Origin: an uncultured Ruminococcus sp. | Lineage (GTDB): Bacteria > Bacillota > Clostridia > Oscillospirales > Ruminococcaceae | Assembly (NCBI GenBank): GCA_910579955.1 | Contig: CAJTWE010000006.1 | Coordinates: forward strand, 54,665-118,664 | DNA: 64,000 bases | Reading direction: 5' to 3' | Shown here: piece by piece, positions 18,678 through 26,232 of the stretch | How the letters are laid out: each line of letters starts with the position of its first letter | How positions within the stretch are numbered: position 1 is the stretch's first letter | The notes under the pieces: model-generated | What the model saw: only the letters and a program-made list of their open reading frames with translations | Databases searched by the model: none | Told to the model about the DNA's origin: nothing | Translations under genes and position numbers: made by a program

Positions 18678-19757
18678 CTATTCATTAATATTATAAATAA
18701 GGGCACGGTAAGCGTCAGCCATAGGGCTTTCCGGTATATCTGCTTTCTTTTTTCCTGTGTTCTTTTTGTTTTTTATGGAATTGCTGTTTTGAGTGAGCTT
18801 ATCACCCAGATCAACTTCCTCACGGGTCTTATAGCCGGCTTTAGTCCAGTCGGTGAGTATCTTATTCATATAGGGAAGAGAACGCTTATCTGTCTGTTCA
18901 ATAGTCTTTTCATAGGCGTAGCGTATAAGGTCTATGGGAATATTCAGAGCCTGCCAGCTGTCGAAGAATTCTCTTTGTTTTGGCGTAGGCGGTCTTTGCA
19001 TATCTAGAGTTCTTGCTATCATTCCGTGGTAAGAACGGCTTTCCTGATCCTTTACGATCGCATCGTTTATCTGCTGCATTGTGCATATGCCTTTATTCCA
19101 CCAACTATAGAGCAGCTTTTCAGAATACTGCATAGAGTTTTTATCCATGCTGCGGCAGTACGACATTACCGTTAGAATAATATCTCCCGGTACTTGCAGA
19201 TACTGATACTGCCATAGAAGAGAACGCTGCTGCATATGGTTGAGAGGTTCTCCGATGAGCTGTTCAGCCATACGGAATAGCTCCATCATACCATTGTTAT
19301 TTCTTAATTCAGACGCTATTTCACTAGGTGTAAGCGTTACCTCGCTGCTTGAACGCTGTGAAACAGCAATAGGTGTACGTGTGTCTGTATTTTTGTTTAT
19401 ATTTATATTTGTATTTATATTTTTATCTGTATCTGACGCTGTTGCAATTGCATCGGGGATTTTATTAGGGATTGTTTTTTCTTGTGCAGCCTTTATCTCG
19501 ATATCAGCAGGGGACTCATGGACTTCGGAAAAAAGTTCGGTTTGTTCCCAGAAAATAAGGGCTTCTTCAATAAGCTCTTCGTTTATTGAAAGAGCTTTTG
19601 AAATTTCGGCAGTGTCTATTTCCGTACACTGATGTCTTAGCAGATACAATAGGACTTTTAGTTGTGATGGTGTAGATAATTTCAGATATTTGTCAACAAC
19701 AGCAGTTGGCACGCCAAACATCATGCCCCAACCGTTTGTTAAAAGAGATAGTTTCAT
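18678..19757 (-). CDS. DnaD-domain replication initiation protein
   Basis: This is a 359-residue protein. Its N-terminal winged-helix-like part (MKLSLLTNGWGMMFGVPTAVV) is followed by a low-complexity linker rich in Asn, Thr and Ser. Two DnaD/DnaB C-terminal-type helical repeats follow (around IASELRNNNGMMELFRMAEQ and TPKQREFFDSWQALNI). DnaD-family proteins help remodel DnaA-bound origins and recruit the helicase. GGAGG 6 nt before the ATG at 19757 sets the start. The adjoining loader gene supports the role. Confidence 0.88.
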   Translation of the reverse strand: MKLSLLTNGWGMMFGVPTAVVDKYLKLSTPSQLKVLLYLLRHQCTEIDTAEISKALSINEELIEEALIFWEQTELFSEVHESPADIEIKAAQEKTIPNKIPDAIATASDTDKNINTNININKNTDTRTPIAVSQRSSSEVTLTPSEIASELRNNNGMMELFRMAEQLIGEPLNHMQQRSLLWQYQYLQVPGDIILTVMSYCRSMDKNSMQYSEKLLYSWWNKGICTMQQINDAIVKDQESRSYHGMIARTLDMQRPPTPKQREFFDSWQALNIPIDLIRYAYEKTIEQTDKRSLPYMNKILTDWTKAGYKTREEVDLGDKLTQNSNSIKNKKNTGKKKADIPESPMADAYRALIYNINE

Positions 19758-19788
19758 AAAAAACCTCCAAAAATACTTTGCAAAGCAC

Positions 19789-19817
19789 TTGACAATATGA
19801 TTCAAATGTGTTATACT
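19789..19817 (+). promoter_or_regulatory. Promoter of tRNA-Leu
   Basis: TTGACA (19789-19794) and TATACT (19812-19817) are separated by 17 nt, about 15 nt upstream of the tRNA. Confidence 0.85.
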
Positions 19818-19831
19818 ATATAAAGTGATTC

Positions 19832-19917
19832 GCCGGTGTGTCGGAATGGCAGACGAGACGGACTCAAAATCCGTTGTAGGTGACTACGTGTGGGTTCAAG
19901 TCCCACCACCGGCACCA
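19832..19917 (+). tRNA. tRNA-Leu (anticodon CAA)
   Basis: The acceptor stem GCCGGTG pairs with CACCGGC. The anticodon stem ACGGA / TCCGT encloses the loop CTCAAAA, anticodon CAA. A long class II variable arm (TTGTAGGTGACTACG), the T-loop GGTTCAAGTCC and an encoded CCA are present. Confidence 0.97.
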
Positions 19918-19951
19918 ACGCCTTTTTCTTTTGAAAAGGGCGTTTTTTTAT
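19918..19951 (+). terminator. Intrinsic terminator after tRNA-Leu
   Basis: ACGCCTTTTTC pairs with GAAAAGGGCGT and is followed by seven T residues. Confidence 0.85.
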
Positions 19952-20016
19952 TCACTTTAAATAAATACTAAATAAACGCTTTAAATAATAAATGATGAAA
20001 GCTCAATAAAAGAGGT

Positions 20017-20050
20017 AAAAAAAGAGCCGCTTGAAAACATTCAAACGGCT
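20017..20050 (-). terminator. Intrinsic terminator after tRNA-Arg
   Basis: On the minus strand AGCCGTTTGAA pairs with TTCAAGCGGCT and is followed by CTTTTTTT. Confidence 0.85.
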
Positions 20051-20058
20051 GTTTGCTG

Positions 20059-20135
20059 TGGCGTGCCTGGAGGGATTCGAACCCCCGACCTACTGGTTCG
20101 TAGCCAGTCACTCTATCCAGCTGAGCTACAGGCAC
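20059..20135 (-). tRNA. tRNA-Arg (anticodon ACG)
   Basis: The acceptor stem GTGCCTG pairs with CAGGCAC. The anticodon arm ACTGG CTACGAA CCAGT gives anticodon ACG. The T-arm GGGGGTTCGAATCCC and an encoded CCA are present. Confidence 0.97.
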
Positions 20136-20157
20136 ATCGTTTCTCACAACATGATAT

Positions 20158-20186
20158 ATTATATCACATATAGAATCATTTGTCAA
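20158..20186 (-). promoter_or_regulatory. Promoter of tRNA-Arg
   Basis: On the minus strand TTGACA (20181-20186) and TATAAT (20158-20163) are separated by 17 nt, a full consensus. Confidence 0.88.
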
Positions 20187-20316
20187 GCGTTTTTTTCAAA
20201 AAAAACTGATTTTTTAAAATTTGTGCGGATTTGACGCAATTTCGGGTAAAATGAGTTGTGACAGCAAGCCCAGAACAACTTTTTTCAAAATAAATAGAAA
20301 AAATTTGAAAAAAGGC

Positions 20317-20345
20317 TTGACAAGCAGCAAGATTTCTGGTATAAT
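20317..20345 (+). promoter_or_regulatory. Promoter of tRNA-Lys
   Basis: TTGACA (20317-20322) and TATAAT (20340-20345) are separated by 17 nt and lie 15 nt before the tRNA. Confidence 0.88.
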
Positions 20346-20359
20346 TAAAAACGTTGCAT

Positions 20360-20435
20360 GAGACATTAGCTCAGTCGGTAGAGCATACGCCTTTTAAGCG
20401 TAGGGTCGAGGGTTCAAATCCCTCATGTCTCACCA
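20360..20435 (+). tRNA. tRNA-Lys (anticodon TTT)
   Basis: The acceptor stem GAGACAT pairs with ATGTCTC. The anticodon arm ACGCC TTTTAAG CGT gives anticodon TTT. The D-arm AGCTCAGTCGGTAGAGC, the T-arm GAGGGTTCAAATCCCTC and an encoded CCA are present. Confidence 0.97.
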
Positions 20436-20444
20436 GTGGACGAG

Positions 20445-20482
20445 ACGGACGAAGGTTTTATTGGCTTTCGTCCGTTTTTTAT
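20445..20482 (+). terminator. Intrinsic terminator after tRNA-Lys
   Basis: ACGGACGAAGG pairs with CTTTCGTCCGT and is followed by a T-run. Confidence 0.88.
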
Positions 20483-20496
20483 TTTTTCTAATATTA

Positions 20497-20533
20497 AATC
20501 AAAGCCATCCGTTCATGACGAGTGGCTTTGATT
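20497..20533 (-). terminator. Terminator of the pnuC-like gene
   Basis: On the minus strand AATCAAAGCCA pairs with TGGCTTTGATT, followed by TAATATT. It sits 7 nt beyond the stop codon of the PnuC-like gene. Confidence 0.65.
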
Positions 20534-20539
20534 ATAGCA

Positions 20540-21241
20540 TTATATATTTTCTTGACGTTTCTGCATTTTTGACCAGTTTATAAAGCCATAAATATCGTTT
20601 ACTAAGAATATTGAAAAGCATATTACAACAGATAAGTAAGATATATCAGAAAAAGTTGCTGATATCCACATAATAATAAGTATAATATCATTTGCAGCAT
20701 ATCCTATAGCATAAAATGCGCTTCTTCTGAAAGTAAGATAAACTGCAATAAAGCTTGTTGTAACAGATAACGTGCTCAGCATTAAATTTGCTGTATGAAA
20801 ATATAGCAAAATATAATAAAATATAATTGTTACGATTGTTGTCAGTGTTATCATAAAGATGATTTCTTTTGATTTTAACCTGTTTATTTTTACCTCTGCT
20901 TTATTTCCATTATATGGATTTCTAAGCCATGATATCAATGAAAATAAAGCCATTGGAGCAGTCATGCCAACGTATGTTATCATCTCTCCGTAATAAGAAA
21001 AAGTAAATGATATAACGCCGTATAATATGCTGAATATTACCATAAGTATTGGGCCTAGGGGATTGCCTTTTGCGCCGAAAATCAGCGATGTAACGCCAAT
21101 TAAAGATGCTGACAGTGTTAAAAAGCTTTCTCCGTCAAATATAAAAAAAGAAATGATTATTGTAATTACGGATGTGAACCATAGTGTAAGCTCTGCTTTT
21201 GTAAAGTAATCGGTTATTGATTTTAGCTTTTTTGAAAACAT
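20540..21241 (-). CDS. pnuC: PnuC-family vitamin (probably nicotinamide riboside) transporter
   Basis: This 233-residue membrane protein has seven or eight hydrophobic segments. PnuC-type features are the regions LFSLISWLRNPYNGNKAEVKI and the C-terminal FLVNDIYGFINWSKMQKRQ. PnuC proteins import nicotinamide riboside, and relatives (PnuT, PnuX) carry thiamine or riboflavin, so the substrate is not fixed by sequence alone. The ATG at 21241 has GGAGG 11 nt upstream; a TTG six codons earlier overlaps that site. A 120-nt leader with a terminator-like hairpin directly precedes the gene and suggests ligand-controlled expression. Confidence 0.82.
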   Translation of the reverse strand: MFSKKLKSITDYFTKAELTLWFTSVITIIISFFIFDGESFLTLSASLIGVTSLIFGAKGNPLGPILMVIFSILYGVISFTFSYYGEMITYVGMTAPMALFSLISWLRNPYNGNKAEVKINRLKSKEIIFMITLTTIVTIIFYYILLYFHTANLMLSTLSVTTSFIAVYLTFRRSAFYAIGYAANDIILIIMWISATFSDISYLSVVICFSIFLVNDIYGFINWSKMQKRQENI

Positions 21242-21257
21242 ATAAATAAATACCTCC

Positions 21258-21365
21258 AAAAATAAAAATAAGCATTCATTTACACATCTTCAAAGACCTA
21301 ACGATGCGTAACGAATGCTTTCGCTTATCTACCCGGTGGCAGAATTTAATATTTAGCTTTAAACT
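21258..21365 (-). promoter_or_regulatory. Riboswitch-like attenuator leader of the pnuC-like gene
   Basis: On the minus strand AAGCATTC pairs with GAATGCTT (ends of 21270-21320), and TTACGCATC pairs with GATGTGTAA inside it. Together they give 17 pairs with a 14-nt loop, followed by ATTTTTATTTTT and then the GGAGG. An alternative stem, AGCGAA with TTCGTT around AGCA, uses the same bases and would disrupt the terminator. Upstream lies CTGCCACCGGGTAGATA. This is a classic terminator/antiterminator layout. I cannot match the upstream part to TPP, preQ1, THF or NAD riboswitches from memory. Confidence 0.6.
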
Positions 21366-21371
21366 GTAATT

Positions 21372-21400
21372 AGTATATCATAATAAAATATAAAAGTCAA
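21372..21400 (-). promoter_or_regulatory. Promoter of the pnuC-like gene leader
   Basis: On the minus strand TTGACT (21395-21400) and TATACT (21372-21377) are separated by 17 nt, giving a leader of about 120 nt. Confidence 0.8.
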
Positions 21401-21492
21401 TAGCCGAAATAATAAATTGTCAAATTTATAAGCATTAATTATATAAGGATAAACTGTATAATTTATGCCATACTACCTTTGAGGTGATGAAT

Positions 21493-21768
21493 GTGGCAAA
21501 AAAAGGAATGAAACGTCCTGATAACACCCGCTCGCAATCATATAATGCAGCTGCAAACGTTCCTGAAATACAGGGCAAGGCAAAGCACGGAAAAACTCAC
21601 GTTAATCCGATTATAGCAGGGACAAGTGCTCCTGCACAGAAAGTATGGCACACAACATCTTATTCACAGGAAAAACCGATATCAAAGGTTTATTCTGTTA
21701 TTGATAATGACCTTGCAAGGGATAATATAGAAAATGACATCACAGCAGCCGACCTTCAGGATCTGTAA
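21493..21768 (+). CDS. Small hydrophilic protein of unknown function
   Basis: The 91-residue product MAKKGMKRPDNTRSQ... has no hydrophobic segment. It is basic at the N-terminus and acidic at the C-terminus (IENDITAADLQDL), with a central NVPEIQGKAKHGKTHVNP motif. I do not recognise it. GAGGTG lies 6 nt before the GTG at 21493; GTG 21484 and ATG 21487 overlap that site. It stands alone between the divergent pnuC-like gene and an acyltransferase. It is probably a lineage-restricted small protein. Confidence 0.6.
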   Translation: MAKKGMKRPDNTRSQSYNAAANVPEIQGKAKHGKTHVNPIIAGTSAPAQKVWHTTSYSQEKPISKVYSVIDNDLARDNIENDITAADLQDL

Positions 21769-21842
21769 TATACAGGCTTTATAATATAATAGTATAAATA
21801 GTATAGTTAGTGATTTAGATTGCTGCTCATATAAAAATTTTA

Positions 21843-21883
21843 AGCCATAGTACTTCTGATTTTATAGTCGGAAGTACTATGGC
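21843..21883. terminator. Long inverted repeat upstream of the acyltransferase gene
   Basis: GCCATAGTACTTC pairs perfectly with GAAGTACTATGGC around a 15-nt loop. No clean T-tract follows on the plus strand. It may terminate the preceding small gene or act as an operator just before the downstream promoter. Confidence 0.45.
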
Positions 21884-21890
21884 ATTATTG

Positions 21891-21919
21891 TTGACAAAAT
21901 TGAAAATATGCTGTATAAT
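21891..21919 (+). promoter_or_regulatory. Promoter of the acyltransferase gene
   Basis: TTGACA (21891-21896) and TATAAT (21914-21919) are separated by 17 nt, a full consensus about 90 nt before the start codon. Confidence 0.88.
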
Positions 21920-22009
21920 GGTTGCTAATATAAACTGGAACTTAAACTTATTTGAAAATTGCTTAAAAAATAAATCAGTATATGCAGGATTACAACAAGG
22001 AGTATGCGA

Positions 22010-23086
22010 ATGGAGAGAAAATGTTATATAGATAATTTAAGATGGTTGGCGATCCTGCTGCTTTTTCCATTCCATGCGGTACAGATTTGGAGTGGAGGCG
22101 AATACAGTGGTTTTTACATATGGTCACACACAAGCACCGTTCTTTATATGTTTTCAACTGCTGTGTATCCATGGTATATGACCCTTTTGTTTGTTATTGC
22201 AGGTATGAGTTGTAAATATTCTCTTCTAAAAAGGACGAATAAACAGTTTGTTTTGGAGCGAGTAAAAAAATTAGTCATTCCATTTTTCTTTGGACTGCTT
22301 GCTCTTGTTCCTATAATGACCTATATTGCAGAAGTGTTTTTTAATGGATATACAGGCAGCTACTTGCAGCAGTATGAATTGTTTTTTACAAAGAAAACCG
22401 ATTTAACAGGATATCATGGAGGTTTTACTCCTGCACATCTTTGGTTTATGCTTTATTTGTTTGTTATTTCTTTAACAGCGCTGCTGATCGTTCGTTTGCA
22501 AAAGAAGTATTTACCGAAATTTAGAGTTGGCAGACTTTCATATTTCCTAATTATTTTGATGTTTGTACCGGAGTGGTTTTGCCTATATGTCCTGAACATA
22601 GGCGGGAAAAGCTTAGGGCAATTTATGATACTGTTTTTGTTCGGATACTATATTCTTTCGGAAGAAAGTATTCTGCAAAAGCTACAGCAATACCGTTTTG
22701 TAAGTCTGGCGCTTTGTATCCTATCCGGCAGTCTGTACACCTATCTGTATTGCTTTGAAAATATCCGAAACCTATTGATGGATGGGCTTTACATATTTTA
22801 CGGATGGATGGGGATTATTACCTTGATTAGCATAGGTCAGTCAAAGCTGAATTTTCACAGTCGTCTTAGTGATTATTTGTCACGCGCCTCTTTCCCTGTT
22901 TACATTCTCCATATGCCGATTCTAGTCGTAGTAGGCTTTTTTGTATTGAAATCGCCTATTGGTGTTGTTTGGCAATTTTTATTGATTGTATTGATTTCGT
23001 TTATTGCAACATTTTTAATATATGAAATCGTAAAGAGAATTCCTGCTTTGCGGTTTTTTCTCGGAATTACAAAGCGGAAATTATGA
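22010..23086 (+). CDS. Acyltransferase-3 family membrane protein
   Basis: This 358-residue protein has about ten transmembrane helices. It begins MERKCYIDNLRWLAILLLFPFHAVQIW, with the conserved acyltransferase-3 start (Arg-Trp-Leu-Ala and a His about 12 residues later). The C-terminal helices include PVYILHMPILVVVGFFV. Such proteins O-acylate sugars or envelope polymers; OpgC and WecH are relatives. The ATG at 22010 has AAGGAG 7 nt upstream. It is monocistronic, with its own promoter and a shared downstream terminator. The acceptor substrate is unknown. Confidence 0.85.
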   Translation: MERKCYIDNLRWLAILLLFPFHAVQIWSGGEYSGFYIWSHTSTVLYMFSTAVYPWYMTLLFVIAGMSCKYSLLKRTNKQFVLERVKKLVIPFFFGLLALVPIMTYIAEVFFNGYTGSYLQQYELFFTKKTDLTGYHGGFTPAHLWFMLYLFVISLTALLIVRLQKKYLPKFRVGRLSYFLIILMFVPEWFCLYVLNIGGKSLGQFMILFLFGYYILSEESILQKLQQYRFVSLALCILSGSLYTYLYCFENIRNLLMDGLYIFYGWMGIITLISIGQSKLNFHSRLSDYLSRASFPVYILHMPILVVVGFFVLKSPIGVVWQFLLIVLISFIATFLIYEIVKRIPALRFFLGITKRKL

Positions 23087-23150
23087 AAATGATCTTGTTG
23101 ATTTAAACAAACAAATTTTGATTTATATAAATAAACAAATAATCAAAACA

Positions 23151-23186
23151 AGCCCGAAAGTGGTCTCTATCAACTGCTTTCGGGCT
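23151..23186. terminator. Bidirectional terminator between convergent genes
   Basis: AGCCCGAAAG pairs with CTTTCGGGCT around a 16-nt loop, between the acyltransferase and DEAD-box helicase stops. On the minus strand TTGTTTTGATT follows. Confidence 0.75.
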
Positions 23187-23218
23187 ATAAATTTATATAT
23201 GGGTATTATTTTTAGCTT

Positions 23219-24955
23219 TTAACCTTTACGTCTCTTTCTGTTGAAATCACTCTGTCTGCGGCTTTTGTCATGACCTCTTCCACCGCTGTATGGTTTTGAA
23301 CCACTTCTGCGGTCGTATCTGTCACGTCCGCCAGAACGGAAGCTCTCACTCTTTCCGCCACGTTCTTCATGTATTTTTACAGAAACCTTGTGACCATTTA
23401 TCTTTTCCTGCTGCATTGCATCAAGTATAAAGTCTGCTTCTTCCTTTGGAACTTCTACAGTGGTAAACTTATCATAAATATCAATTTTACCAAACTCGCT
23501 TCCGGAAAGACCTGTTGCATCAACAAGTGCACCGAGAATGAAGTTAGGTGCCATACGTTCTTTACGGCCAACATTTATATGAACACGTACAGTATTACGG
23601 CTTTCCTGACGTTTTCCGTTTTTTCTTGTTATAGGACGTGGAACGTCAAACAGCGGCAGAGTTTTTATAGTATCAGCTACTTGCTTGCTAAGTATTGCGC
23701 TGAGCAGATCTTCAGCAGAAATACCGGTCTCTACAAGACTTTCCGCAAGCTTTCTTGCTTCTTCTGATACAGGAGAATTGCAGCTTTCTAAAATGCTTTC
23801 TTTCATAGAGGCAATAGCGTTTTCCTTTATAACGCTTGAAGTCGGAACTGCGACTTCTTTTATATCTGCTTTGGTATATCTTGATATATCACGAAGCTCA
23901 AGCTCCTGCTTTCTGCCGCTTACAATGCTGTATGCAGTGCCGCATTTGCCGGCACGTCCTGTACGTCCGATTCTATGTATATAGTATTCGTGATCCTGTG
24001 GAAGGTCATAGTTGAATACCATGTCAATTCCTTTTACATCAATTCCACGTGCAGCTACATCTGTTGCAATAAGAATAGTATTTCTGCCGCTTTTTACGCT
24101 GTTCATGACCTGAGTACGTTGAGACTGTTTCATATCACCGTGAAGGCCGATAGCGGGAAATCCACGGTTTATAAGAGTCTCTGTAAGTTCGTCTACCATT
24201 TTCTTTGTATTACAGAAAATCATTGTAGACTGCGGCTTTTTATCAGTAAGCAGCAAGTGAAGTGCATCTGTTTTTCTTCCCATAGGAACAGATACATAAA
24301 ACTGATCTATCAAATCAACTGTTTTGGAAGCGCTTTCTATTTTGACCATAACAGGATCAGTTTGATATTGTTTAGTTATCTGGAGAATAGCTGGAGGCAT
24401 TGTAGCAGAGAAAAGTACTGTCTGGCGTTCCTCCGGAGCTTCTGCGAGAACAGCTTCTATATCCTCACGAAAACCCATATTAAGCATTTCATCAGCTTCA
24501 TCAAGAACTATTGTGCTGAGGTTATTAAGCTTTAAAGTGCGTCTGCGAAGGTGATCAAGAACTCGTCCTGGTGTACCTATAACGATATTTGCGCCGTTTT
24601 TCAGTGCGTAGATTTGTCTATCCATGCTTGCGCCGCCGTATACAGCGACAGGTTTTACGCATTTTTTAAATTTAGAAAATTTACATATCTCTTCGCATGC
24701 CTGCATAGCAAGCTCTCTTGTGGGGCAGAGAATGAGGGCGTTTACATATCTGCGTGAATCTTCCGTGATTTTCTCTATAATAGGCAGGCTGAAAGCAGCG
24801 GTCTTACCTGTGCCGGTATTTGACTTGCCTATAACGTCACGTCCTTCAAGAAGCGGAGGGATGGATTTTTCTTGGATCTCAGTCATTTCTGAAAATCCCA
24901 TTTTCTCTACAGCTTCCAAAAGCTCGCCGGAGAGATCTGTTTCATTAAATTGCAT
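23219..24955 (-). CDS. DEAD-box RNA helicase (DeaD/CshA type)
   Basis: This 578-residue ATP-dependent RNA helicase is predicted to act in mRNA decay, ribosome assembly or cold adaptation. The motifs are the Q motif (about residues 1-25), Walker A SNTGTGKT near residue 46, DEAD near 151, SAT near 183, and HRIGRTGRAG near 330. A DbpA-type RNA-binding domain follows (about residues 455-530), and then a basic RGG/RS-rich tail (GGRDRYDRRSGSKPYSGGRG). The full motif set supports an active enzyme. Interaction with the RNase J encoded upstream in the window is plausible but inferred. Confidence 0.94.
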   Translation of the reverse strand: MQFNETDLSGELLEAVEKMGFSEMTEIQEKSIPPLLEGRDVIGKSNTGTGKTAAFSLPIIEKITEDSRRYVNALILCPTRELAMQACEEICKFSKFKKCVKPVAVYGGASMDRQIYALKNGANIVIGTPGRVLDHLRRRTLKLNNLSTIVLDEADEMLNMGFREDIEAVLAEAPEERQTVLFSATMPPAILQITKQYQTDPVMVKIESASKTVDLIDQFYVSVPMGRKTDALHLLLTDKKPQSTMIFCNTKKMVDELTETLINRGFPAIGLHGDMKQSQRTQVMNSVKSGRNTILIATDVAARGIDVKGIDMVFNYDLPQDHEYYIHRIGRTGRAGKCGTAYSIVSGRKQELELRDISRYTKADIKEVAVPTSSVIKENAIASMKESILESCNSPVSEEARKLAESLVETGISAEDLLSAILSKQVADTIKTLPLFDVPRPITRKNGKRQESRNTVRVHINVGRKERMAPNFILGALVDATGLSGSEFGKIDIYDKFTTVEVPKEEADFILDAMQQEKINGHKVSVKIHEERGGKSESFRSGGRDRYDRRSGSKPYSGGRGHDKSRRQSDFNRKRRKG

Positions 24956-25011
24956 TTTAATTCCTTTCTCGTGTTTTTCTGATTGCTTTTATGTAGTTAA
25001 AATTTAAAATG

Positions 25012-25045
25012 AGCTGTTTTCATAGGTATACCTATGAAAACAGCT
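25012..25045 (-). terminator. Perfect 34-nt palindrome after yebC
   Basis: AGCTGTTTTCATAGGTA is followed immediately by its exact reverse complement. It lies 13 nt beyond the yebC stop. On the minus strand CATTTTAAATTTT follows, so it probably terminates the ribosomal operon, though the T-tract is imperfect. Confidence 0.6.
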
Positions 25046-25057
25046 TTGTAGCTAGAA

Positions 25058-25792
25058 TTATTCTTCCTCAGGCATATTCCAGTTGTGATAAACATTCTGA
25101 ACGTCATCGTTATCTTCAAGATGCTCAAGAAGAAGGTTCATCTTTTTAATTTGTTCTTCATCAGTAAGAGTTGTATAGGTTGCAGGAATCATATCTGTTT
25201 CTGCGGATATAATGTTGTATCCCTTTGAGATAAGACCGTCACGCAGACCAGAAAGGGCAGAAGGCTCGCATACAACTTCAATAGCGTCTTCTTCTACAGA
25301 CAGATCATCCGCTTCAAACTCAAAGCAATCCTCCATTACAGCATCTTCATCAAGGCCGGTATTTTCGATTATAACTATGCCTTTTTCAGTAAACATAAAA
25401 GATACGCATCCTGTTGTACCGAGATTTCCGCCGTACTTGTCAAAATAGTGGCGTACATCAGCAGCTGTACGGTTTTTGTTATCTGTAAGGCAATCCACGA
25501 TAACAGCTACACCACCAGGGCCGTATCCCTCGTAGACGTTATTTTCGTAATTGTTTTTATCGCCGTCACCAGCAGCCTTCTTGATAACACGTTCAATATT
25601 GTCGTTAGGCACGTTGTTTTGCTTAGCCTTTGCAATAAGATCACGAAGTTTTGTATTGCTTGCAGGGTCTGGGCCGCTTTCCTTTACGCAAACTGTGATC
25701 TCTCTGCCGATTTTTGTAAATATCTTAGCTTTTACAGCATCGGTAGCTTCCTTACGTCTTTTAATATTGTTCCATTTTGAATGTCCTGACAT
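25058..25792 (-). CDS. yebC: YebC/PmpR-family regulator or translation factor
   Basis: This 244-residue YebC family protein has the conserved start MSGHSKWNNIKRRKEATDA and the segments GYGPGGVAVIVDCLTDNKNRTA and FMFTEKGIV. Some family members are DNA-binding regulators, and others have been shown to relieve ribosome stalling at proline-rich sequences. The length fits the family. It is the last gene of the rplU-prp-rpmA-obg-mrnC-yebC run, 3 nt beyond mrnC, which suits a translation-related role. Confidence 0.95.
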   Translation of the reverse strand: MSGHSKWNNIKRRKEATDAVKAKIFTKIGREITVCVKESGPDPASNTKLRDLIAKAKQNNVPNDNIERVIKKAAGDGDKNNYENNVYEGYGPGGVAVIVDCLTDNKNRTAADVRHYFDKYGGNLGTTGCVSFMFTEKGIVIIENTGLDEDAVMEDCFEFEADDLSVEEDAIEVVCEPSALSGLRDGLISKGYNIISAETDMIPATYTTLTDEEQIKKMNLLLEHLEDNDDVQNVYHNWNMPEEE

Positions 25793-25795
25793 TGA

Positions 25796-26212
25796 TTAAC
25801 ACTCCTTGCTTAATAATTTTTCATCTGCCTGACATATCATGTCAAACAGTTCTTGCAGACGATTTGTATTGCCTGTTAGATGCAGATACCCGAACAGAGC
25901 TTCCAAACCGGTTGCTTTATGATAATCCGCAGCGTTTCCGTTTTTTGGAACGGAATTTCCGGTAGCGTTGCGGCCTCTTTTATAAATAGTGATCTCTTTC
26001 TCATTGAGCGTTGGCATAATAAGTTCAATAGCCGCTGCCTGATAAGCTGCACATACACGCTTGATTTTGATGGAATGCAGCTCTGACGCAGGCATATTGG
26101 CACTTAGAAGAATATGCTCACGCACCATTATTTCATAAACGCTGTCGCCGATAAATGCAAGGGCAAGCGGACTATACTGCTTTGCCTCTATAGATGTAAG
26201 ATTCTCTTTCAT
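25796..26212 (-). CDS. mrnC: Mini-ribonuclease III
   Basis: This 138-residue protein contains a single RNase III catalytic domain and no dsRNA-binding domain, the hallmark of MrnC, which matures 23S rRNA in Firmicutes. Visible motifs are LAFIGDSVYEIMVREHI (RNase III signature with the catalytic Asp) and ATGLEALFGYLHL (second catalytic cluster). It lies between obg and yebC; in Bacillus mrnC is instead next to cysS, so this placement within the ribosomal operon is notable. Confidence 0.93.
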   Translation of the reverse strand: MKENLTSIEAKQYSPLALAFIGDSVYEIMVREHILLSANMPASELHSIKIKRVCAAYQAAAIELIMPTLNEKEITIYKRGRNATGNSVPKNGNAADYHKATGLEALFGYLHLTGNTNRLQELFDMICQADEKLLSKEC

Positions 26213-26232
26213 ATTCAGGATCTTCCTTTCCC

